DNA from: an uncultured Bacteroides sp.
GTDB lineage: Bacteria; Bacteroidota; Bacteroidia; Bacteroidales; Bacteroidaceae
Assembly: GCA_900551445.1 (NCBI GenBank)
Contig: URWA01000024.1
Location: 1-50,196 of the forward strand
Direction of reading: 5' to 3'
DNA: 50,196 bases
Shown: in pieces, positions 43,870 to 50,196 of the stretch
Numbering within the stretch: the stretch's first letter is position 1
How the letters are laid out: the number at the start of each line of letters is the position of its first letter
Position numbers and translations under genes: made by a program
The notes under the pieces: generated by a model
The model's database searches: none
The model's input: only the letters and a program-made list of their open reading frames with translations
Told to the model about the DNA's origin: nothing

Positions 43870-45000
43870 TTATTTCAGGAATTTCGCTTCGTTCTCGGCA
43901 CCTATCTTTTTGATGGCTTGCTGGAAAGCGATGAATCCTCCACCCAGTACCCGGTTGCCTTCGTAGAACACGGCAGACTGGCCGGGAGTGATGGCAGAAG
44001 CCTCTTGCTGGAAGCGGACCAACAGTTGCCCGTTCTCCAGCAGAATCACCTGGCAAGGAATCGAGCGGCTACGGTAGCGGATACGCACAGCCAGGTCCTT
44101 ACAGCTGAGCAGCTCGTCCAGACTGGCCACGTTATAGTCCTCTACCAGCATATACTGGGTCTTGAGCTGGTCGGCATCTCCCAGCATGACTGTGTTTTTG
44201 GCCGGATTGATTTTCAATACGTAGGCTGGTTTGCCCAAGGCGATTTCCAGTCCTTTCCGCTGTCCGATGGTATAGTAGGCGAAACCTTTGTGCTGTCCCA
44301 GTTTCAGCCCTTTGCTGTCGACAAACCATCCCGGACCGATTTTCTCGTCAATGTCGGGGCAATGCTCCTTCAGAAATTCCCGATAGTCTTTTTCGATGAA
44401 GCAGATTTCCATGCTTTCTCCTCCACGGGCTTTGGCCTCGAAACCTTTGGAGGCGAGGTAATCGCGTACGCTGGCCTTCGTCATGCCGCCAAGAGGGAAC
44501 ATCATCCGTTTCAAAATCTCTTGCGGCAGTTTCCATAGAAAATACGACTGGTCTTTCAGGGGGTCGTCGCCGGTCAGGATGTAGCGATAACCATTGATAT
44601 CTTTCAACTGGCAGTAATGTCCCGTGGCAATCCAAGCACAGTTGCACCGATCGGCCCATTCACAGAGAATCCGTTCCTTGAACAAGGGATTGCACATTAC
44701 ACAAGGGTTGGGGGTACGTCCCCGCATGTATTCATCGATGAAATACTGCACGATGACTTGGCGGAACTCAGTCCGTACATCGGCCACGTGGTGTTCGATA
44801 CCCAGACGGGCAGCCAGCTGTTGTGCTTCAATCACTTCATTGGGCTGGTCGTTGCCGGGAGTAAAATGAGACGCGACGTCCCAGGTACGCATGGTCACAC
44901 CCACTACTTCATATCCTTGTTCCTGCAGCATGATGCAGGCAGCCGAACTGTCGATGCCTCCACTCATGCCGACCAAAACTCTTTTTTCTCTTTCTTTCAT
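43870..45000 (-). CDS. mnmA: tRNA-specific 2-thiouridylase MnmA
   Basis: MnmA puts sulfur on U34 of tRNA Lys, Glu and Gln. The 376-residue product has the PP-loop SGGIDSS (13-19), the first catalytic Cys in NPCVMCNP, and the second in MEICFIEKD, matching the two Cys of the E. coli enzyme. A C-terminal beta-barrel region is present. Bacteroides often have more than one MnmA homologue; this one is full length with all active residues. It follows the flavodoxin/ferredoxin gene by 18 bases and is probably co-transcribed with it. Confidence 0.96.
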   Translation of the reverse strand: MKEREKRVLVGMSGGIDSSAACIMLQEQGYEVVGVTMRTWDVASHFTPGNDQPNEVIEAQQLAARLGIEHHVADVRTEFRQVIVQYFIDEYMRGRTPNPCVMCNPLFKERILCEWADRCNCAWIATGHYCQLKDINGYRYILTGDDPLKDQSYFLWKLPQEILKRMMFPLGGMTKASVRDYLASKGFEAKARGGESMEICFIEKDYREFLKEHCPDIDEKIGPGWFVDSKGLKLGQHKGFAYYTIGQRKGLEIALGKPAYVLKINPAKNTVMLGDADQLKTQYMLVEDYNVASLDELLSCKDLAVRIRYRSRSIPCQVILLENGQLLVRFQQEASAITPGQSAVFYEGNRVLGGGFIAFQQAIKKIGAENEAKFLK

Positions 45001-45018
45001 GTAAACGGTGGGTTGAGA

Positions 45019-45825
45019 TTAGAAAAACAATTCCGGTTGACGGCGGGCACTGCACTTTTCGTGGAGGATGGCCGCAAACGGAGACTTGAACTCACGTGCC
45101 TTGTTCGGACAAACTTTTACGCAGGCACAACACTTGATGCATTGATGGATGTCCGTTTCAATGGCTGTCTGGTCTGCATTGAAATGAATGGCATGGGTGG
45201 GGCAAACTTCGATACATTCTCCACAGGCAAAGCAACCTTCCGTACACGTAGGGCATGCAGGAGCACCCGGCGTCCATGGTTTATAGGGAAAGTTCCCTTT
45301 GACGGTCAGCTCGGGAATCGGAGTAAAGGCTGTATGCAGTTGGTTCCATTTCTCCAGGCTGTCCTTTCCGAACTCGCGGGCCTGCTGCAAGTCATCGGCA
45401 TCCGGTCGTCCGGCGGCAATCGGCAGTTCGGGTGTGCTGTAACTGTGTTCTCCAATAAAGGCTCCGGCAGTGAGAGGCACAAAGCCCAGGCTGATGGCGG
45501 TGTCCCGGAGTTCCAACAAAGCATCTTCATAATCCCGGTTGCCATATACGACGGCGAGAATCGCAGGAGCCCCGTTCCCTTTGAGACGCCGTAAACGTTG
45601 CAGGGCGAGGGTAGGTACCCGTCCGCCGTACACCGGGGTTACAATGACGCACAATTCTCCTTCCATCTCGATTGGAGAGGAAGATTCATCCAGGGTCAGG
45701 TCGGTTTCCATTCTTCTTCCCATGCCGATACCTTCTCCGATGGCCCGTGCGATTTGGGCCGAAGTGTGGGTAGGAGAGAAAAAAATCAGTCGGTTCCCAT
45801 TCAGTGGGGTAGTGGTTGATGTCAT
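45019..45825 (-). CDS. EFR1-type flavodoxin/ferredoxin fusion
   Basis: I chose the ATG at 45825 (MTSTTTPLNGN); the frame upstream of it runs into the promoter region. The 268-residue product starts with a flavodoxin-like domain (IFFSPTHTSAQIARAI, an FMN-phosphate loop) and ends with two [4Fe-4S] clusters: CFACGECIEVCP and CIKCCACVKVCP, plus an extra CPTC just before. It should carry electrons between an Fe-S and a flavin partner in the cytoplasm; the partner is not known. Its linkage to mnmA suggests, but does not show, a role in tRNA thiolation. Confidence 0.88.
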   Translation of the reverse strand: MTSTTTPLNGNRLIFFSPTHTSAQIARAIGEGIGMGRRMETDLTLDESSSPIEMEGELCVIVTPVYGGRVPTLALQRLRRLKGNGAPAILAVVYGNRDYEDALLELRDTAISLGFVPLTAGAFIGEHSYSTPELPIAAGRPDADDLQQAREFGKDSLEKWNQLHTAFTPIPELTVKGNFPYKPWTPGAPACPTCTEGCFACGECIEVCPTHAIHFNADQTAIETDIHQCIKCCACVKVCPNKAREFKSPFAAILHEKCSARRQPELFF

Positions 45826-45850
45826 AAGTTCAATCAGTTTTTGTAGTAGA

Positions 45851-45858
45851 CAAAAATA
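45851..45858 (-). promoter_or_regulatory. Possible promoter of the EFR1-mnmA pair, -7 element TATTTTTG (minus strand)
   Basis: The minus strand reads TATTTTTG, a TAnnTTTG match, 26 bases before the EFR1 ATG. No -33 TTTG was seen. Confidence 0.45.
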
Positions 45859-45910
45859 CAATATATAAACGAAATTCGGGATTCTTCATCGGGGATTCTT
45901 CTTTTATTCG

Positions 45911-45918
45911 TACTTTTG
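45911..45918 (+). promoter_or_regulatory. ruvB promoter, -7 element TACTTTTG
   Basis: It matches TAnnTTTG and lies 24 bases before the ATG at 45942. The in-frame GTG at 45918 overlaps this box and so is very unlikely to be the start. An almost exact tandem copy of GGGATTCTT (45878-45886 and 45892-45900) lies just upstream. Confidence 0.6.
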
Positions 45919-45941
45919 TGACCAGACTTTTAGACGAATTT

Positions 45942-46967
45942 ATGGAAGAACAGTTTGATATACGCGATTACAAACCAACCGGAAAAGAGCGTGACTTTGA
46001 AAACGCACTCCGTCCGCTTCAGTTTGAGGATTTCAGCGGACAGGACAAGGTGGTGGATAATCTGCGCATCTTTGTAAAAGCGGCACGGCTTCGGGCGGAA
46101 GCGCTCGACCACGTATTGCTTCACGGTCCTCCCGGACTGGGGAAAACCACACTGAGTAACATCATTGCCAACGAACTGGGGGTAGGGTTCAAGGTGACCT
46201 CTGGCCCGGTACTCGACAAGCCGGGTGACTTGGCCGGGGTACTGACCAGCTTGGAGCCCAACGACGTGTTGTTCATCGACGAGATTCACCGGTTGAGCCC
46301 GGTAGTAGAGGAGTACCTGTACTCGGCCATGGAGGATTATCGCATCGACATCATGATTGACAAAGGCCCTTCGGCCCGTAGCATCCAGATAGACCTGAAC
46401 CCGTTCACTCTGGTGGGAGCCACGACCCGCAGTGGACTGCTGACAGCTCCGCTCCGTGCCCGTTTTGGTATCAACCTCCATCTGGAATATTACGATGATT
46501 CCATTCTGACGCGCATCATCTTGCGTTCGGCACGTATTCTGGATGTGCCTTGCGATGTGGATGCAGCGGGAGAGATTGCTTCCCGCAGCCGGGGAACCCC
46601 GCGTATCGCCAACGCCCTGTTGAGGCGTGTGCGTGATTTTGCGCAGGTGAAAGGTTCGGGACGGATTGACGTGGAGATTGCCCGTTTTGCACTGGAAGCC
46701 TTGAACATCGATCAGTATGGACTGGATGAGATAGACAACAAAATTCTGTGTACGCTCATCGACAAGTTCAAGGGAGGGCCGGTGGGGCTGACCACCATTG
46801 CCACTGCTTTGGGAGAAGACCCCGGTACGTTGGAGGAAGTGTACGAACCATTCTTGATTAAGGAAGGATTTCTGAAACGTACACCCCGAGGCCGTGAAGT
46901 GACCGAACTGGCATATAAACATTTAGGAAAAAGTAAATACAGCAGTGGAAAGACACTGTTTGATTAA
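45942..46967 (+). CDS. ruvB: Holliday junction branch-migration helicase RuvB
   Basis: RuvB is the AAA+ motor that drives branch migration with RuvA. The ATG at 45942 gives 341 residues, the usual length. Walker A GPPGLGKT is at 62-69, Walker B is LFIDEIH, and the sensor/arginine-finger segment GATTRSGLLTAPLRARFG and the C-terminal winged helix (LIKEGFLKRTPRGR) are present. The flippase gene starts 9 bases downstream. Confidence 0.98.
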   Translation: MEEQFDIRDYKPTGKERDFENALRPLQFEDFSGQDKVVDNLRIFVKAARLRAEALDHVLLHGPPGLGKTTLSNIIANELGVGFKVTSGPVLDKPGDLAGVLTSLEPNDVLFIDEIHRLSPVVEEYLYSAMEDYRIDIMIDKGPSARSIQIDLNPFTLVGATTRSGLLTAPLRARFGINLHLEYYDDSILTRIILRSARILDVPCDVDAAGEIASRSRGTPRIANALLRRVRDFAQVKGSGRIDVEIARFALEALNIDQYGLDEIDNKILCTLIDKFKGGPVGLTTIATALGEDPGTLEEVYEPFLIKEGFLKRTPRGREVTELAYKHLGKSKYSSGKTLFD

Positions 46968-46976
46968 TTGAAGAAT

Positions 46977-48467
46977 ATGGCCGGAATAAAATCTTTGGCA
47001 AAGGATACTGCCATTTATGGAGTGAGCAGTATCGTAGGACGTTTTTTGAATTATTTGTTGGTACCTCTCTATACAGCCGTGCTGCCTGCTGCCTCCGGAG
47101 GATACGGAGTGGTATCGAATGTATACGCTTATACAGCATTGATTCTGGTGTTGCTGACTTTCGGTATGGAGACGGGATTCTTTCGTTTCGCCAACAAGTC
47201 GGACGAGGATGCCGGGAAGGTATATGCCAACTCCCTGTTGTTCGTGGGAGGACTTTCGTTGTTGTTTGTCGTGCTGTGTATGGTGTTCCTGCATCCGCTT
47301 TCCGAATTGTTGGAATACCCGGATCATCCGGATTACATTGCGATGATGGTGTGTGTGGTGGCACTCGATTCTTTCCAGTGCATACCCTTTGCTTATCTGC
47401 GTTATAAGAAACGCCCTATCAAGTTCGCCTCCATCAAGTTGTTGAACATCGTGGGAAACATTCTGTTGAACCTTTTCTTCCTGCTCGTTTGTCCATGGCT
47501 GAATGTTCATGCTCCCGAAACGGTAAACTGGTTCTATAATCCGGACTATCTGGTGGGTTACATCTTCGTGTCCAACCTAGTTATGTCGGCCTTGCAGATG
47601 TTCTTCTTTATTCCGGAACTGCGTGGCGTGTCTTATCATATAGATAAGGTACTGATGAAACGCATGATTAATTATTCTTTTCCGATTCTGATATTCGGGT
47701 TGGTAGGTATCCTGAACCAGACGGTCGACAAGATGATTTATCCTTATCTGTTCGATGACCGTTCGGAAGGATTGGTGCAGCTGGGTATATATAGTGCCAC
47801 GAGTAAGGTGGCGCTGGTAATGGCGATGTTCACACAGGCTTTCCGCTATGCCTACGAACCGTTCGTCTTTGGCAAGAACAAGGATGCAGACAGTAAGAAG
47901 GTCTACTCTTCGGCCATGAAGTTCTTCTTTATCTTCTCTCTGCTGGCTTTCCTGGCTGTGATGGGCTACATGGACATCCTGAAGTATATGGTGGCTTCCG
48001 ACTATTGGGAGGGATTGAGCGTAGTGGCTATCGTCATGCTGGCCGAAATTTTCAAGGGTATTTATTTCAACCTTTCTTTCTGGTACAAACTGACCGATGA
48101 AACCTACTGGGGCGCTTACTTCTCTTTGATTGGTTGTGCCGTGATTCTGGGACTGAACATCTGGTTGGTACCGACCTACGGATATGTGGCCTCTGCTTGG
48201 GCTTCAGTGGCAGGTTACGGAGTGATTACCTTGCTGTCTTATTTCATCGGACAGAAGAAGTATCCAGTGAATTATCCGTTGAAGGATATGACACTCTATT
48301 TGATTGTAGCTGTGGTACTCTATGTGCTCTCACAGGAAACACCGATTGCGAATCTTTGGTTGCGTTTGGCTTACCGCACTATATTAATTTTGGTGTTTAT
48401 TGCGTTTATTATCAAAAAAGACTTACCTTTAAGAACTTTACCTTTTGTCGGCCGTTTCTTCCGGTAA
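46977..48467 (+). CDS. Polysaccharide/oligosaccharide flippase (MOP superfamily), second in the window
   Basis: The ATG at 46977 (MAGIKSLAKDTAIYGVSS) is preferred to the TTG three codons earlier. The 496-residue product has about 14 membrane segments and the flippase start KDTAIYGVSSIVGRFLNYLLVPLY. It is distinct in sequence from the flippase at 30010-31452. No glycosyltransferase adjoins it; it is 9 bases after ruvB and 43 before the DUF389 gene, so its substrate lipid-linked glycan must be made elsewhere. Confidence 0.92.
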   Translation: MAGIKSLAKDTAIYGVSSIVGRFLNYLLVPLYTAVLPAASGGYGVVSNVYAYTALILVLLTFGMETGFFRFANKSDEDAGKVYANSLLFVGGLSLLFVVLCMVFLHPLSELLEYPDHPDYIAMMVCVVALDSFQCIPFAYLRYKKRPIKFASIKLLNIVGNILLNLFFLLVCPWLNVHAPETVNWFYNPDYLVGYIFVSNLVMSALQMFFFIPELRGVSYHIDKVLMKRMINYSFPILIFGLVGILNQTVDKMIYPYLFDDRSEGLVQLGIYSATSKVALVMAMFTQAFRYAYEPFVFGKNKDADSKKVYSSAMKFFFIFSLLAFLAVMGYMDILKYMVASDYWEGLSVVAIVMLAEIFKGIYFNLSFWYKLTDETYWGAYFSLIGCAVILGLNIWLVPTYGYVASAWASVAGYGVITLLSYFIGQKKYPVNYPLKDMTLYLIVAVVLYVLSQETPIANLWLRLAYRTILILVFIAFIIKKDLPLRTLPFVGRFFR

Positions 48468-48510
48468 CAGGCAAGAGGCGAAACTTATCAAGTAACCAAA
48501 TCGGGCTGTT

Positions 48511-49869
48511 ATGGAACTAGGAAATAAACGAAAATTTCTGCTTCGTAAATTTTTCAATGAATATCTGGACTTGAACCGGAGCAAGGAGGACGAGCAACTG
48601 ACGGTGGAAACCATCCGCAACGGGGTAGAGTTTAAGGGAACCAACCTGTGGGTCCTGATTTTTGCCACGTTCATCGCTTCATTGGGCTTGAATGTAAACT
48701 CTACGGCGGTGATTATCGGTGCCATGCTGATATCCCCACTGATGGGGCCTATCATGGGAGTGGGACTTTCCATCGGCTTGAACGATTTCGAACTGATGAA
48801 ACGTTCCTTGAAAAGCTATCTGGTAGCCACGTTGTTCAGTGTGACCACCGCCACAATTTATTTTGCCTTTACCCCGCTGGATGAAGTGCAGTCAGAATTG
48901 CTGGCCCGTACGTCACCCACCATCTACGACGTATTCATTGCTTTGGTCGGCGGGTTGGCCGGTATTGTGGCTCTGGCGACCAAAGAGAAGGGAAATGTGA
49001 TTCCGGGCGTAGCCATTGCTACAGCGTTGATGCCCCCTTTGTGTACGGCGGGGTTCGGACTGGCCACAGGGAACCTGTTGTATTTTCTGGGAGCTTTCTA
49101 TTTGTATTTCATCAATTCTGTTTTTATCAGTCTGGCCACTTACATCGGTGTACGGGTGATGCACTTTCAGCGTAAGCAGTTTGTGGACAAGGCCCGTGAA
49201 AAACTGGTGAAGCGCTACATTATCTGGATTACCATCGGTACCATGTGTCCGGCCGTGTACCTTACTTATAATATTGTGCGGGAAACTTTCTATCAGACTT
49301 CCGCGAGTCATTTTATTGCCGAAGAACTGCAGTTCCCCGATTCTCAAATTTTAAGCCGTGAGATTTCGTACGACAAGCGGGAGATAAAGGTCGTATTGAT
49401 TGGAAAGGAAGTGTCGAAGGAACAGATTGCCGCCGCACAACACCGTTTGCCTGATTATAACCTGGCCAAGACCAATCTGGTGGTATTCCAGGGTATGGGA
49501 GACGGTAATGCGGTAGACATCAGCAATATCAAGTCGATGGTGATGGAAGATTTTTATCGGAACAGTGAAAAACGTTTGAAGGAACAAGAAGTTGCGATTG
49601 ACACCTTGCATAAACAGTTGGCTGATTTTTCCGGATCGGATTGGCTGGGTAAGCAGCTGGGACAGGAACTCAAGGTCCTTTTCCCGGAAATCAAGACCCT
49701 GTCCGTATCCAAGAGTCTGCGGTTGTCTGTGGATAGCTCCCGCATTGATACGCTGACATACGCGATTATCGACTGTCAGCGGATGCCTGACCAAAAGAGT
49801 AGGGAAAAGATAGTGAAATGGCTGAAAGCCAAAACGGGAGACACCCATTTGAAGTTGATTGTAGAATAA
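48511..49869 (+). CDS. DUF389/TIGR00341-family membrane protein
   Basis: The 452-residue protein has a cytosolic N-terminus, then a block of five or six membrane segments between about 35 and 250, with the family pattern VIIGAMLISPLMGPIMGVGL and GVAIATALMPPLCTAGFGLATG. The last 190 residues are soluble, with a helical, charged stretch (EKRLKEQEVAIDTLHKQL) that may form a coiled coil. The biochemical function of the family is unknown. It is the last gene before the insertion sequence. Confidence 0.9.
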   Translation: MELGNKRKFLLRKFFNEYLDLNRSKEDEQLTVETIRNGVEFKGTNLWVLIFATFIASLGLNVNSTAVIIGAMLISPLMGPIMGVGLSIGLNDFELMKRSLKSYLVATLFSVTTATIYFAFTPLDEVQSELLARTSPTIYDVFIALVGGLAGIVALATKEKGNVIPGVAIATALMPPLCTAGFGLATGNLLYFLGAFYLYFINSVFISLATYIGVRVMHFQRKQFVDKAREKLVKRYIIWITIGTMCPAVYLTYNIVRETFYQTSASHFIAEELQFPDSQILSREISYDKREIKVVLIGKEVSKEQIAAAQHRLPDYNLAKTNLVVFQGMGDGNAVDISNIKSMVMEDFYRNSEKRLKEQEVAIDTLHKQLADFSGSDWLGKQLGQELKVLFPEIKTLSVSKSLRLSVDSSRIDTLTYAIIDCQRMPDQKSREKIVKWLKAKTGDTHLKLIVE

Positions 49870-49871
49870 TC

Positions 49872-49898
49872 TTTGAAGGCCGATTCGCTTCCTTCAAA
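49872..49898 (+). terminator. Weak hairpin after the DUF389 gene
   Basis: TTTGAAGG (49872-49879) pairs with CCTTCAAA (49891-49898) just after the stop codon, but there is no T tract, so termination is uncertain. Confidence 0.4.
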
Positions 49899-49921
49899 AA
49901 TATAAGTTATTTTATGTGCAA

Positions 49922-50196
49922 AGAGGCCGTCTCAAAATGAATTGAGATGGCCTCTGTCATTTCATATCAGATTGAAGTCGTTTGGATTTTCCTCAAAAAA
50001 AGGAGTTTCCAAGTTTCCTCTTGCAAATTTCATCATTTTAAACCGTTTTTTGGGTAAGAAGCCTCCTAAGAGGCTACTTTTGCAAGATTATGCGCTATGG
50101 CCAGCAGGCCAAACTCAATTTCCACCTTCTTCAGCCCACGAAGATGGAACCTCTTGAAGTGCTTGTTGTTCTTGAGGTTTCCAAATACGGCTTCCA
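49922..50196 (-). mobile_element. One end of an IS1182-type insertion sequence, cut by the window edge
   Basis: The region holds the 3' end of a transposase gene reading leftward and, 111 bases beyond its stop, a hairpin (49922-49935 with 49942-49955, GAGGCCGTCTCA type) that could be the terminal repeat and transcription stop of the element. The exact boundary and any target-site duplication cannot be fixed, because the other end is outside the window. Confidence 0.65.
50066..50196 (-). CDS. IS1182-family transposase, C-terminal fragment
   Basis: Read leftward from the window edge, 42 codons spell EAVFGNLKNNKHFKRFHLRG, then LKKVEIEFGLLAIAHNLAKV and a stop at 50066. This is the characteristic end of IS1182/ISL3-like DDE transposases: the catalytic Glu region (EAVFG) followed by R-x-L-x-K-x-x-x-E and the AHNL-K motif. 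The rest lies beyond the window, so it is not known whether the element is intact. Confidence 0.8.
   Translation of the reverse strand, partial: EAVFGNLKNNKHFKRFHLRGLKKVEIEFGLLAIAHNLAKVAS

Noticed and set aside
44617..45594. Open frame on the plus strand spanning mnmA and the ferredoxin fusion
   Set aside because: Both minus-strand genes have intact active-site motifs; the frame crosses their junction and has no domain.
45918..45941. GTG start for ruvB
   Set aside because: It falls on the -7 promoter box TACTTTTG; the ATG at 45942 gives the usual RuvB length.

Overview
The window is chromosomal DNA from a gut Bacteroidales bacterium, most likely Bacteroides or Phocaeicola. The evidence is a SusC/SusD pair, a one-protein hybrid two-component regulator, a fused SecDF, a serine-type sulfatase, exported proteins that cut at Ala|Gln, and many starts preceded by the Bacteroides -7 element TAnnTTTG rather than by a strong Shine-Dalgarno. 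No rRNA, tRNA or CRISPR array was recognised.

Layout. 1-4111: the 3' end of an M3 peptidase gene, then secDF. 4132-4257: an exact 22-bp-period tandem array between convergent genes. 4280-18702: a polysaccharide utilization locus (HTCS regulator facing left; GH2 enzyme, TIG/NHL lipoprotein, SusC, SusD and a DUF1735-type lipoprotein facing right), with candidate operator repeats in front of both rightward transcription units. 18823-20004: luxS and mtn (methyl-cycle recycling and AI-2). 20086-22587: a YfhO-family membrane protein. 22635-33600, all leftward: metG, a Wzx-type flippase and a run of glycan genes (GT2, a CDP-ribitol-synthase-like fusion, LicD, a GnT-I-like transferase, two GT-B enzymes and a second GT2). 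34261-43788: an exo-enzyme operon (two GH20 hexosaminidases, a LacZ-type GH2 with an N-terminal lectin-like domain, and a sulfatase). 43870-45825: mnmA and a flavodoxin/ferredoxin fusion, leftward. 45942-49869: ruvB, a second flippase and a DUF389 protein, rightward. 49922-50196: one end of an IS1182-type insertion sequence that runs off the window.

How the genes work together. In the PUL the HTCS probably senses an oligosaccharide in the periplasm and switches on the GH2 gene and the SusC/D operon. SusC lacks an STN signalling domain, which fits HTCS control rather than ECF sigma/anti-sigma control. The GH20/GH20/GH2/sulfatase operon has the activities needed to trim Gal/GlcNAc-rich sulfated host glycans such as mucin O-glycans or keratan sulfate, but has no transporter or regulator of its own. 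The leftward glycan block has one flippase and many transferases, and lacks a recognisable polymerase, chain-length regulator, export genes or capsule antiterminator. This fits a short oligosaccharide better than a capsule; a general protein O-glycosylation glycan is one possibility.

The most unusual point is the trio at 25777-28992: a cytidylyltransferase fused to a short-chain reductase, a LicD-family phosphotransferase and a GnT-I-like glycosyltransferase, in overlapping or adjacent frames. These families resemble the mammalian enzymes that put ribitol phosphate on alpha-dystroglycan (ISPD, fukutin/FKRP, POMGNT1), so I propose a ribitol-phosphate-modified glycan here. A second notable point is base composition: the sensor half of the HTCS and the TIG/SusC/SusD block are AT-rich, while the signalling half of the HTCS and the GH2 gene look like the surrounding core genes.
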